From contig JAVTIF010000009.1 in the NCBI GenBank assembly GCA_032158265.1, positions 930,001 through 994,000 of the forward strand: 64,000 bases of DNA, in the 5' to 3' direction. The translations under genes were made by a program, and so were the position numbers. Position 1 is the first letter of the stretch. Each line of letters opens with the position of its first letter. The DNA is from Bacidia rubella. Lineage: Eukaryota > Ascomycota > Lecanoromycetes > Lecanorales > Ramalinaceae. Below, piece after piece: positions 10,650 through 22,889 of the stretch. The notes beneath the pieces were generated by a model. That model had not been told where the DNA came from. It searched no databases and worked only from the letters and a program-made list of their open reading frames with translations.

Positions 10650-13603
10650 ATTTATAAGCCGAATATTGGAAATAAGCTAATTTATAGGTTTTTTATCCTA
10701 TTTAAGATATTAAACTAGGTAAAACTATTTATTTAATATTTATAAATAATTTTCAATTTTATTATATTAAAGTTAATATATATTTTTATTATTTAAATAG
10801 ATTATTAATATTCTTAAAAAATAATATAATATGTAATTCGATATAAAATAGCTTTAATATTCTTATTTATTTTTAAATATTTATAATATTTTATTTACAA
10901 TAAAAATATATAGATTTTAGTCTATTGGATATTAAATATTTATCTTATAGCAATAGCTTAGTTTTAAAATATATAAATCTAATAATATATAAACTATTAA
11001 AATTTTTTTAGTTTAATACTAAAAATTAAAATCTAGTTAATAATCTAAAATTCAAGACTTTTGAACTATTATTAAAAACAATAGCCGAATACTAATTATA
11101 AAATATATTATTAAAAACTTTATAAATAAAACGCAATATAATTTATATTTTATAAAAAATACTAAACAAGAGTAAATAATTTAAATATATCTATATAGTC
11201 AATTTATATAAAAATTTATATAATATTAATAAACTGTTTTTTGATTTTATATAAACAAAAATCCTATAACTATAAAGCAATTTTTTTAAATAATTAAAAT
11301 ACTATTTATATAAATCTGAAATAAAAAGAGGCTTTAAAATAATTTATTTAATATTAAATTTAATATATCTATAAAAAACTATAATTATATAATATATATT
11401 AAATAAAATATTTTCTCTTAAATCTATTAAAAAAGACTTTTTTTTTATTTTTATTTATTTTGATAATTAGCGCTTTATTAAGGTTATTAACAATAAATAG
11501 TTAATTAAAATTAATAAACCAATAATTTCAATAGAAATATAAACAATTTTTTTTATTTAGCTAGCTTTATACTGAAAAATCAAACAGGTATTTAATAACA
11601 AAGAATACTTTAATTAGATTTTTTAGTAAAAAAGCAATCTATATATAAAAGTATTAAAATTAAGCATATTTTATATATCATAACAGATATTAAGTTTTTT
11701 AACTTTAAAAGCAATAGTTTAATTAACTTTAAAAAGAATAAAATATATAGATATTAAAAATTAAAAAAACAATTTTATTCTCGATTTTAACATTATTATT
11801 TATATTTTTTGCTTATATATAAAAGCTATACTTTAATTTAAACTAGATAATTTAAATATAAAAGCTTTAAAATTAATTGACTTAGCTATTAAAAACGCTT
11901 TAAACTACTATTTATTATTAAAAAACTTTTTTTTTATAAAAAAAAATTAAAAGTTCAGCGCTATTATCTATTAATTGCTAGACTAACTAATAAAAAATAA
12001 ACTATATAAATTTTTTTCTTTAAAAAAAAAAGTTATAAAATACTCTCTACTAAATAGCTTATATTATTTTTTAATTCTTTTATTATTAAATATAAAAATT
12101 TTTTATTTTTTTATTTTTTATTTAAACGCTATTAAAAATAATCGAATAATCGATTGTTAAAAGCAATTAAAATTCCCTGCTATCTTCGCTAGTAATTTTA
12201 ATATTTAAAAATCTATAGTTTTCGCATAAAATAATAAACAATTTAACTATTAAAAAATTCAAAGCGAATTTTTTATTTAAAAAATATTAAAAAAAAAAAT
12301 TTATATTTTAACTATAAAAAAACTATAAATAAAAACGATTTTAAGCTATTTAATAATCTAATTAAAAAATTTATTATTAATTTAAATAATCTAATAATAT
12401 AATTATTTAAAAATATATATTTTAATAAAATTTATATATTCTAAGCTATTATATCCGGAATTTTTTTAGCAATATTATATAAAAACTATTTTTTTGTATT
12501 TATGTAAATTTAAAATATAAATATAAATTAGATTTTAATAGATTATTAAACAAAACAGAAAATAATAATTAATAATAAATTTATTTATTATTATAAAAAA
12601 TATAGTAAAATTGAATATTATAATAATAAAAAAGAGCTTAAAAAACGGAAAATAGCTATAACTAAGAAATTTTAAGGTTTTTAAAGAACTTTAAAAATTA
12701 ATTTAACTATTAATTATATATTTATTATTAATAAATATTTTTTCAATAGACTAAATCAAAATATTATTAATTAATCGAAATTAGGTTTTAATTATAGTAA
12801 AAAATATAAGCAGAATAATAAATTCGAATTTAAGGAATAATCTAAATCCAAAAAAGATTCTAAATTATCTATAAAAAAAAAAGCGTACTATTTAATAAAA
12901 AATACAAAAAAATCTAAAAAAAGCAATGAAAAAAAGCTAAAAATAAAAAATGAAAAAAAGCTAAAAATAAAAGAAAAAAAGGCCGGAAAAAAGCTGAAAA
13001 TAAAAATAAAAAAAGATAATTTAAAAAAAAAACTAAAAAAAAAGAGCTTTATTAAAGAATTTGATTTTTTAGATATTATTTTTAAACTTTTTAGTACTAA
13101 AGCATTAAAAACTAAAAAAAGTAAAGAATTTATTTATATAAATAAAAAATATAATATTTTATTATTAGATTATAAAAGAGTTTTTAAAAAAAAAACTTAC
13201 TAAAAAACAAATTAAATTTTTTTTTTTAATTTTAAAACGCTTTTATACTAATATAAAATACTTATTAAACAATTATTATAATATAGTCCTAGTATTTATA
13301 GAAAAATAAAAATTAAAAGTTTATATAAAATACAAAGCAAAAATCGAAAAATATACTAATTATATAAATAAAAATATATTAAGGCTAAAAAAACAATATT
13401 TATTAATAGCAAAGTATATTGCTAAATATAAATCTAATTATAATAAGCGATTTTCTTTCTAAAAATAATTAGATTTAGAGCTTAATAATATAAAAGGCTT
13501 TAATTTTAATAATTAGCTATTTAACTATTAAAATATTAATATTCTAATTAAAAAAGATAAAAACGGCAACGAAAACAGTAATAAAGAAAATAACAAGGAA
13601 TAA
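10650..13603 (+). pseudogene. ChrA downstream region: presumed extra ORF of unknown function
   Basis: Almost 3 kb between the chromodomain and the 3' LTR can be read on the plus strand as a coding-like sequence and ends at a stop at 13601-13603 (…N-K-E-stop). The equivalent region of ChrB ends the same way. Near 12890-13060 it holds a Lys-rich segment containing a 24-bp tandem duplication (12926-12949, 12950-12973) that ChrB lacks. Its 3' part contains L-L-I-A-K-Y-I-A-K-Y and Q-L-D-L-E-L-N-N, shared by both copies. I recognise no family. Frameshifts are likely and the start cannot be fixed. An untranslated or antisense function is possible. Confidence 0.5.
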
Positions 13604-14048
13604 TTTATTTTTCTATATATATTTCTTATTTTATATTATTTTAAATGAATTATTTTTATAGTATATCTGCTAATATTTTATAAAATTTCGTATTATTGCA
13701 AATATATTATTTTTATTATATATATTAATAGCTTATTATTTGCAGTTTTTTTTGCAATTATCTAGTAATATTTTATATAGTTTATTCAATAGATATATAT
13801 TATAGTTTTTTTTCTATAATATACTATTTATATATAATAATTTAATTAATAAATCGCTTCGCTTTTGCCTACTAATAATAAATAATCTAACTAATAAACA
13901 TTTTTTTTACTTTTTAAATAGCTTTGCTATCGCTTATTATCTAATTATACTGCTAAATAATTCTATTTAGTTAGATATTTCTGTTTTAGATAATTAATTA
14001 AATAATATTACTTAGAGGATTTTATCGATCTCTTTAGTAAAAAGGATA
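13604..14048 (+). other. ChrA 3' untranslated region with polypurine tract
   Basis: This is non-coding sequence between the downstream ORF and the 3' LTR, conserved with ChrB 48468-48912. It ends in a purine-rich stretch (AAAAAGGATA at 14039-14048) directly abutting the LTR, the expected plus-strand primer. This confirms the plus orientation. Confidence 0.7.
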
Positions 14049-14205
14049 TATTATAGTTCAGCTGGTTATTAGATAGTTAGTTATTGGATACTTAGCAATT
14101 AATTATATATAATTATTTTCAGTTTATTAGTTATTAATTAATCTATTTATTACTAATTAAATATTACAATTCTGTCCTTTATTCTTTTAACCGCGATTTA
14201 TTATA
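14049..14205 (+). repeat. ChrA 3' LTR (157 bp)
   Basis: This is a direct repeat of 3007-3163. Its first bases TATTATAG align with TGTTACGG of the 5' LTR, the differences being transitions. It ends ATTATA and is followed by the CTCTT duplication. Confidence 0.95.
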
Positions 14206-14210
14206 CTCTT
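14206..14210. repeat. Target-site duplication of ChrA, right copy (CTCTT)
   Basis: An exact copy of 3002-3006, directly after the right ChrA LTR. GyO sequence resumes here. Confidence 0.95.
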
Positions 14211-14639
14211 TACCTTATAAATTTAATTACTTTTTGCATTGATTTCAAATAATAAAAGAGCAATAATCTAGCTTAATAATAAATTATTAATAATAAAATA
14301 TAATAAAGAGATATAAAAGATATTATAAATTAATTAAGACTTAAGTAACTTTAAGTAATATACTTAAAAGCTAATTACTTTAATTATTTTAAATAAGCTA
14401 TTATATTTATTAATAAGTTTTTTATTAAATTAAGAAATAAATATATTATAGGTATTTAATTAAACTTTATTATTAATTTTATATTATAAAATATAGATAT
14501 AATAAGTATTAATATATTAAGCTTATTAAGCTTAAGCAAAAGTTATTTAAATATATAAGAATTTATTAATAATATTTATCTTTTTAATAAAGTTATTAAT
14601 ATAGATTTGCTAATATTATTTAATAGCTATAATATCTTT
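14211..14639 (-). pseudogene. GyO post-integrase region, right of the ChrA insertion
   Basis: This is the integrase C-terminal tail of GyO, interrupted at 14210 by ChrA and continuing at 3001. I see no motif. It has no CpG, like the rest of GyO up to 19220. Confidence 0.5.
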
Positions 14640-15340
14640 AAGGTAATTAATAAGCAGCTTAATACCTATATAAAGGTATTAGCCTAAACTAGCTAAGAAT
14701 AAAGTAATTTTAATAGATTTAAAATAAATATTATTAATAATAAATTTACTTCAAGAAAGATATAAAGCTTAGTTATTTTAGAGCTAAATTATAAAGATTT
14801 AAAGGTAAGTTTTTAGTACTTAATTATAATATTCTATTTAGCTATTAATTTAAAGGTAAAAGGTAATATTAAAATTAGCTTTAATATTTAATTTTTAGCA
14901 AAGCTAATCTTAAAAGCTATTAATAAATTGAATTCCTTAATTAAAAATAATACTTTTTAATATATTATAATACTTTTAAATTACTTAAATAAAGGCTTTA
15001 ATAATATCTTTAATGGAAATATTACTTATGGCTTTAATATAGAATTGCTTAAAAAGGTAATTATAAATTACTATAATATTAATAGCTTTTTAACTTTAAA
15101 AGTTTATACTTTTAAAGAGCATAATAATAAAATTAATTAAGATATATTACTAATATCATTAAGGGACTTTTAAGGGCATTAAGACTTTTTATTTCTTAAT
15201 TTAAAAGGCCTTAGCTTTAAAGTAAATATAATAATTTTAATAATAATTCTTAATATTAATAATTATATTAAGTTATTAATAGTTCCTAGAAAGGAATTTA
15301 TAAGTATACTTTTAGCCTAAATAACCTATTATAAGTAAAT
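14640..15340 (-). pseudogene. GyO integrase
   Basis: Read on the minus strand, 15330-15150 holds a degraded HHCC region followed by K-K-x-K-V-L-M-P-L-K-V-P, the linker into the core. The core at 15140-14640 reads G-I-Q-F-I-N-S-F-x-D-x-L-C, then K-L-N-I-K-A-N-F and Q-I-E-Y-Y-N-Q-V-L-K-T-Y, matching the family pattern R-G-x-Q-F…H-P-Q-T-D-G-Q-T-E-R-x-N-Q-x-L. The catalytic Glu region is still visible but the frame is broken by stops. It lies downstream of RT on this strand, giving the Ty3/Gypsy order. Confidence 0.85.
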
Positions 15341-17100
15341 TATAATAAAGGTAAATTATATTAATATAATAGTTATTCATTATTAATATTAAGAATTAAT
15401 TCTTTTAATATATAATATAAAAGCCTTAAAGCTTATATTTAACAATAAGGAAATGCTTATATTTATAGTCTTTATAAGCAATAATATTATAAATTTCTTA
15501 ATATTCTTTATCTTTAGTTATCTTAGCTATAAAATTATTAATTATAAATAAGTTTATAGGGTTTTTAGCTTACTTTAAAGGCTCTAAAGACATTTAATTA
15601 GTTAATTATAATAATATTTATATTTATGTTTTTAAAAAAGGGATTTAGCTTATTAATAATAATTTAAGAATCTATATTATTAGCTATAAAGTTAATAATA
15701 TAAAGTTAAATATTTTTAAACTTAGATAAAGTTTATTAATTATAATGTTTTTTTATTTATAAGCTACTTATATAGCAAGTTAAGGTATTAATAATAATAT
15801 TCTAATATTTAAGTCTATAATAGATTTTAAAGTTAAATTATAAAATAAATTAAGCTTAATAAGCTTATTAAAATATAAAGAGCTTAATAATTATAAAGTA
15901 TTTAAGATTTTTATAATTTACTATTATATTAATAAGGTATTTAGAGCTTTATAGCTTAAGTTACTATTCTTTAAAAGTATAAATAATAATAAAGAACTCT
16001 TTATTATAGATTTTATAATTATACTTAGCAGGTATTATCTTAATAAAAAAGAAGGCAATAAGCTAAATAAGTTCTTTATTATTATATTATAAAAGAACTT
16101 TTATAATAACTTTATTAAAAATATTAGTTTTAATAATAATTTTATCTTTAAGATTAAAATAATAGAGGATAGGTATTTAAGTAAAGGTAGTCTTAAAGTA
16201 TAAAAAAGCTTCTTTATAAATTATAATTTATTTATATTTAATATCTTTCTTAATAAAGGCTATTAAAGGATAAATAAAAGCATTAAAATTAAAAATAAAA
16301 TAATAATAAAAGTTAATAAACCTTAAAAAGCTTTATATTTCTTTAATATTTTAAGGGAATACTTAATTTAAAATAATAATAATCTTAGCTAAATTTATCT
16401 TAATACTTTTATTAGAAATAATAAATTTAAAGTACTTAATTTCTTATATATTAAATTTATATTTTTTAATATTAATTTAAAAGCTTATTTTATAAAGTAT
16501 TTTAAAGATAAGGCAAATATAATAATTATTTTCCTTTTCATTTTTACTATAAATAAGGATGTTATTAATATAAATAATATAGAAGTTATTTAAGTACTTT
16601 CTTAAAATATTATTATTAAATTTCAAAATTCTATAAAGGTATTATAAAGGCTAAATAATATAATTTAATACTTATATAAGTTAAAGTAGGTATAGAATAT
16701 AATTTTATATTCTTTGCCTTTAATTATTTAAAGTTTATTAAAGGCTATAATAATATTAAGTTTAATAAAATATTTAATATAATAGATATAATTAAAGGTC
16801 TTTTAAATTAAAGGTAAAGGATATTTATTCTTAATTATAATAATATTAAAAGCTTAATAATTTATATAAAAATATAAACTATTTTTAAGCTTTTTTATAA
16901 AGAGGACAAATAATATTATAAAAGAGGAGCTAAGCTATATAAAGCCTTTCTTTAGGTTATCTTTTAGGTATTCTTATATAATTAAAAGTTTATTATAGAA
17001 TATACTATATAATAAGCTTTAAAAAGGTATTTTGTTTTCTCAAATAAGGATTTTAATATCTTTTCTAAAGCACTTAAAGGGCAAAGTATTAAAAGCTTAT
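15341..17100 (-). pseudogene. GyO reverse transcriptase and RNase H
   Basis: On the minus strand near 16590-16500 the frame reads I-I-Y-I-N-N-I-L-I-Y-S-K-N-E, corresponding to the RT catalytic motif Y-(I/L)-D-D-I-L-I-Y-S with both Asp residues changed to Asn by G to A transition, followed by the E-x-H-x-x-H-I region. RNase H should occupy roughly 16200-15400, between RT and the integrase zinc-binding region, but I could not identify single residues there. Replacement of both catalytic Asp residues is enough to kill the enzyme. Confidence 0.8.
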
Positions 17101-19220
17101 TAAAAAATTTTTTTAATAAAATTATAATATTTACTAAGAAGCTTAATCTTTAAATTAGATTTTAATTTAAAGTTTAAAGCCTTTTTAATATTTTTAAACA
17201 AAGTAGTAAATAGCTTATAGCTATATTATTTTATAATATACTTAAAAAAAGCAGCTTAAATAGTATAAATATTAAGGGAAAATATAATATTTAATACTAT
17301 TATAAAGTTATTTAATAGAATTATAATATAGGGTTTAAGGGAGCTTTAAGCTATTAAAGAGTAATATAAAAAGGATTAGTTTTTATAGTTAATATATATT
17401 TAATAAGCCTTAAGCTAAAGGTTATTTAAGATAATAAAGTAATTTAAGAGCTTAATAATAAAGAATAAAATTAACTTTTAATTATTATAAGGAAATTATA
17501 AAAAAATATAAGTATAATAAATAATAAGCTTTAAAGAAATAAGTTTACTTTTAAAAGTAATTAATATTTATAAATCTTTTAATAAATATAAGGAAATAAG
17601 ATATTTAAGTATAAAGGATTAATTAATAAAAGTATAATTAAAAGTATTAATATTTATTAATATAAAAATTTCTTAATTTTTATTAAATATATTTAAGATA
17701 TAAAGTAAATTAAAACTCTATATTTTAAATAATTATAATGAGTTCTAGAATATATAAGTTAATAAGCTTAATTCTTTATTAGCCTTTTATATATAATTTT
17801 ATATAAAGGGTTTTAGTTTTCTTAATTAATAAAATTGCCCTTAAAACTAAATTAAATAATAGCTAAGGAAATACAAAACTTAAGCTTATATAAGTAGGTA
17901 ATAGCATAGTAATCTATAATTATAAGCTTATTATAATAGCTAAAAAGGTTATTTTATTAATAATAGTTTTTCTTAGCTTAAGATAATAGTATTTAGAGTC
18001 CTTTTTATATATAAATAGTATTAATATTTATTATATTAAAGTCTTTTATTAAGTTAATAATATAATTAATTATAAAGGCTAGCTTAATTATAATAGTTAT
18101 AGTATTAATTTAATAAATAATATTTACTAGTATAGTTACTAATATAGATACTATATAGCAAATAATATAGCCTAGGCTAGCTTATTAGTAAGAAGACTAT
18201 TAAGTTTAAATATTTTAATTAATAATATAATAGTAATTATTAAGTTTAAGTAATAAAGTAGTAAGCTATTAAAAATCTATATCTTTAGTTTTAAGAGATA
18301 CTATAAGCTGCTTAAGTTTATAATTAAGACTTTTTATAAAATAGGTTTTAAAAGCTTCTTTATTATAATTTATCTTTATATTATGCTTTTAAAAATAATT
18401 ATAATAAGTTAGGAACTTATTCTGCTTTTATCTTAGATATTAAAGCTTTTATTAAGTAATACTTTTTTAATTAAAATCTTTATAGTTTATGCAGAGTATT
18501 TTAATAAAATAAGATATTATATTAATATAAATATACCTATTTCTATCTATAAAGTATAATAAAATAGCTATAGTTTTATCTTTAAAGCATTATTATAAAT
18601 ATATAATTTTAATATATTTAGAAGGAAAATAATTAATATTTATAGTAAACTTATAATTAAAGTTAAATAGGAATTAGTTAAGCCCTTTATAGTTATTACT
18701 ATAAAGCTTTAAATTAATAACTTTAAGAGAATATAGTGTTTTAGTAATATATTAAGTTATAATTATAATTTCTTTAGCTTATATAATATAATCTCTTATC
18801 TTATTTAATTCTTTTTTAAGTTTATTAATTTAAGCTTATTAATTCTTAGCAGTATTATAAAGGTAATTAATAGTTATTAATATATTAAAGCTATCATAAA
18901 ACTATTTATTAAAGTACTTTTTATAATAGTTCTTATAATTAAAGAAAATATCATTATTAATTATGTAAGGAAGTTTAAAGCAAATAGCAGAGCTATTAAG
19001 AAGATTAAATTAAAGCTTTAAGAAAGCTGCTAAGGGTTATTTATTCTTATAAGCTGCTACTATGCTTTTATTAAGTGGGTTAAGCTATTATAACCTAAAT
19101 TCTAAGTTATTTATTAAGGTATTTTAAATTGAGGATTTGCTAGTATTTAATATAGTTATATAAGGTTCTAGGGACAAGGTAAGCTAATGTAATAGCTTAA
19201 AAGTAGGTAAATAAATAAAA
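17101..19220 (-). pseudogene. GyO presumed gag, protease and leader
   Basis: By position this is the 5' part of GyO on the minus strand: leader next to the 5' LTR at 19221, then gag and protease leading into RT. I found no clear capsid, zinc-knuckle or D-T-G motif. CpG is essentially absent. Length (about 2.1 kb) suits gag plus protease in a 6.1-kb Gypsy element. Confidence 0.5.
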
Positions 19221-19393
19221 TATAAGGGTAATAACTAGGTTTTTATTAAATAGTAAATACAAGATATTTGTTAAAAAGAGAAAAGCTCTTATATAATAAT
19301 AATAACTAAATATACATAGGCGGAACACATTCCACGCTAACTAATCTTGATTAGTCAGCCGCCAAGACTCCTACCCGTAGTAACTCCGTTATA
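19221..19393 (-). repeat. GyO 5' LTR (173 bp), partly unmutated
   Basis: A direct repeat of 2113-2285. Its first ~100 bp are about as AT-rich as the other copy, but 19321-19393 keeps many C and G residues, including several CpGs, where the other LTR has T and A. On the element's own strand this well-preserved part is the start of the 5' LTR. Confidence 0.93.
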
Positions 19394-19398
19394 CTTTT
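19394..19398. repeat. Target-site duplication of GyO, right copy (CTTTT)
   Basis: An exact copy of 2108-2112 directly after the right LTR. The host locus continues from 19399. Confidence 0.93.
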
Positions 19399-22300
19399 GC
19401 AGCTAATATTACTAATTTCCAGTTTCTTAGTTTAATTTATTATTTAGTACTTTCTAGTATTTAGAGTACTAAGAAGAAATTACTAGTTCTAAGTTTAAAT
19501 TCTTATTATATAATTATATTTATAATAGTTAGAATATTTAAAGTAGCCTGCAGCTTCCTATATACTTAATCTCTTTTTCTTAAGGTTAATAACCTAAAGC
19601 CGCCGCTATATATATATATTACTAAATAATATAATATGTTTTCTTTTTAGTTATTATAATACTCTCTATAGTATATAGTATTATTATAGAAATTCAGCTT
19701 AATTTAACTTATAAAAACTAAAGGGTAAATGAAGTTTTAAGTGTTATTAAATTATTATTGATTATAATACTACTTCTAGATAGGGAAAACCATTAATTAC
19801 ATTAAGCTTAAAGTAACTATTAACTAAGGATTTACTAGACCCTATTTAGCTTTATATATAAAGTATTTTAGATATTTAGGAGACAAATAAAAATATACTA
19901 AGATAAATTACTCTTTAATCTAATATAGGGATTTCTTAATTAACTCTAATAGAGGGGTTTGAAATATTTATTTATTATTAAAGTACTTTTAAATTAGTTA
20001 TTTATATTGTCCTTTTTAGTAACTAATATAAATTAAAGATACTTCTCTGCAATCTTTCTATTATACTATAGATAGTAATAAATACTTTCATAGCTTTTAA
20101 GTATATTAAAGCGCTTTTATACTAGTAAATTACTTTCTATCTTTTAAGTTAACTTTAATCTTTGCTAACACCTTTTAAAGTGAAGTAAGAGTACTTCTTC
20201 TCGCTATTTATAGGTTTATAGCCTATTTAAATAAAGCTTAATTTTATCTTACTATAGACTAGAAGGTCCCCTGAATTATATAAGAATAAGAAACTCTTTA
20301 CTAAGCCTTTTCCTTTAGTCTCTATTCTAATCTTAATTAATAGTAACTAAGCTATAAATTAAATTAATAAAGTTAAGTACTTTTATAGTTTTTAATATCT
20401 TAAATAATATAGTAAAGTCTATATTTAACTATAAGTGCCCTTTATATATAGGTACTATAGCTCTAAGCTTTAAACTCCTCTAAAGCTAATTAATTATAGA
20501 GTAAATCTAAGGTTAAAAATACTATTAAATTGAAAAAGGATAAAAAGAAAAAAGGATAGGTAATCCGCAAAAAATACTAGGGTTCTGAAATCTAGAGAAA
20601 CTTATAGATATATAAGGTAAGAGCATAGATAGCAAAAAGGAGAAATTTTAGGAGAGAAAGCTAGAAAAGTAATATATAGTATTATTATAGTCTAAGCATT
20701 AGAATAGGAATAGTTTGAAAGGGAGTTTAACAAGTAAAAGTTAAAGTTTAAATATATATTAAGGTGGGATTATAGCCTAAGGCATATAGTGAAACTCGAA
20801 AATGCTATTCCTTTCCCCTTAAATAGCTTTTCTTTACTATATTAAATAGATTAAAATATTAGTATTTAAAGAAACTAATATTCCTTGCAATAATAGAACT
20901 TACTATACTTTATTATATACTTAGTAAAATCTATATATAATAGAGATTATTAGAGTAGTATAGCAATATAAGTATATAAGATATTAGTTATCTTTATTAT
21001 AACTATATCTTATTTAAGAGATTTTTTATAGGTTTATTTACATATTATACTAGCTTATTAATAGCAAGTCTAAGTGCAAAGTATCTAGATAACTTATTAA
21101 TTTTAGTCTGCAAATTAATATAATAGTGGCAAAGGAATAAAAAAAAACTTAAAGCTTATAAACTTCCTTATTATTAAAGATATAGATATAAAGGATTTAA
21201 TTTGCTTTCTCTCTGCTTATTTAATTATTTATTGCTTAAACTATTTAATAATAGAATTGAAGAGGTTAAAGCTTATTTAATATCTTTACTTTAAATCTCT
21301 CTTTATTTAATATATTATAGACTTAAACTTTCTTAGGAATACTCCTTTATTTTTCTAGTTAGTATTCTGACTATTTGCTATAAGCTTATCTATAATCTTC
21401 TTTAAGTATACTTTTCAGCCTATATATATTAAATATATTGCAATAAAGTAAAATACCTATTTACTTTTTTAAGCTTGTTTATCTAAGCAATTATACTATA
21501 CATTTCAATTTCCCTAGTAAACTAAACTGCAAAATATTATTTATAGCGAAAATATATTTATATATATTAATATACTTACTAGTATTAAACATTGAAAGGA
21601 TAGCAAAGATTAAGCTTTTTTTAGTTACAAAGATAGATTTTCTATTAAATAAGATTATATTAGTAGTAATAGCCTTTTAAAGAAATCTAATAATATTACT
21701 ATATAAGGAGTAACTTATTATATTATATTCTATTACAGAGCTAAAGATACTATAGAGTCTTTTTCTAAAGAAAGGATTACTTTAATAATAGCTTTAACCT
21801 AACCTTTGTAGAATATCAGCCTTAAGAGTTTTCCGCTTTATAAGGAACTAATTATTTTTATAAAATTTCCCCAGGAAATATAATAAAATATAGCAAGTTT
21901 TATAAAGTAAGAAGAGAGATAAATAGAAAATAAAAAATAGAAATAGGTTTATAAATAAATTATAAATATTCTTTAATTTAATATAGAGAACTATATTATC
22001 TAAGAAATAAATCTTATATTACTTAACTCTATTAAGATTTTAGCAATTGCTCTTAGTATTAAATAATTTTATTGTAATAATTCTATATTGTTAATGTTTC
22101 TAGAGCTACTATTATTATCTCTATAATTTATATTTAGTGTTTTTTGCTATTTTCTAATCCCTATTAATTAAAAGGGTTAAACTATTATTAAAAACATTAT
22201 TAAGAGCTTATTCCTAACTAACTAAATTATTTATATACTTTTAATAGGCTCTTAGATATTAAGCTATAATTGGTAGAGATTAGTAAATCCTTTTTAATAA

Positions 22301-22879
22301 AAAGGAGGCAATTAATAATAGCAAGCTTATAATTAGCCCGCGGATTTCACTTAATATAATATATACTTACTAATAGCAGTTTTTATTTATCTTATTGTAA
22401 TAGTAGCTGTATTCTCCTAGGTATATTTAATATAAACAAGAGAAGAAAACAACACTATATTAAATAATCTAATTAGTTAATATTATATTAATTAAGGAAG
22501 AAACTAACTACAGAAATAAGATATTTATAAAGCAGCATTATTATATAATAATTGCCCCTATAAAAAGATTTATAATGCTTTTATATAAGTCTTATTTGTT
22601 TTTCCGGCATTATATATTTTAGAATATAATAAATTATTATATTATTAAAAAAATATTTAAGGGAAAAGACTTCTATAATATATAATATATTATAATGCTA
22701 AATTAAAAGAAAGAAATATACTATATATTATATAAAATATTATTATTATATTATAATGTTTGCTAGAAAGAAGAAGAATATTATACTAAAAGGAAATATC
22801 TATTAAAATAGCAATTAAAAGGAAATTATAATAAATAACTATATATTATAAAGATTATAAAAAAGAAGAAAAAAACATT
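19399..22879. other. Unidentified degenerate DNA, right half of the GyO target locus
   Basis: This was contiguous with 1-2107 before GyO inserted. It is AT-rich with occasional CpGs (for example around 19603, 20570, 20790, 22340) and patches of purine-rich sequence at 20520-20760. Long conceptual frames can be forced on either strand by reading through stops, but stop density is near chance, so no product is assigned. The stretch 22600-22879 may already belong to the 3' end of GyM, whose LTR I could not find. Confidence 0.45.
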
Positions 22880-22889
22880 TATTAAATAG

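Larger units (their letters stand above)
3007..14205 (+). mobile_element. ChrA: chromovirus-type Ty3/Gypsy element, full length, RIP-inactivated
   Basis: An 11.2-kb element with 157-bp LTRs (3007-3163, 14049-14205) and CTCTT duplications, nested inside GyO. Plus-strand remnants occur in the order protease, RT, RNase H, integrase, chromodomain, and then about 3 kb of further coding-like sequence. The same family is present as ChrB at 31397-49069, and the two copies align over their whole length. ChrA is unusually long for a fungal Gypsy element; the excess lies before the protease and after the chromodomain. Stops are frequent in every domain, so nothing here is functional. CpG is still fairly common, unlike in surrounding GyO. 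Confidence 0.95.
2113..19393 (-). mobile_element. GyO: outer Ty3/Gypsy retrotransposon, minus strand, interrupted by ChrA
   Basis: A complete but dead LTR element. Two 173-bp direct repeats (2113-2285 and 19221-19393) have TG...CA-type ends, partly RIP-altered, and are bracketed by CTTTT. Removing the nested ChrA element and one CTCTT copy leaves about 6.1 kb, a usual length for a fungal Gypsy element. The minus strand is shown by a polypurine tract beside the left LTR and by RT and integrase remnants read leftward (RT near 16.5 kb, then integrase near 15.3-14.6 kb). RT before integrase is the Ty3/Gypsy order. Almost no CpG remains between 14211 and 19220, unlike the younger element nested in it. 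Confidence 0.93.

Noticed and set aside
19399..22600. Long conceptual proteins readable on either strand of the GyO target locus
   Set aside because: They need read-through of about one stop in ten codons, which equals chance at this composition, and give no recognisable motif. I leave the region unassigned.
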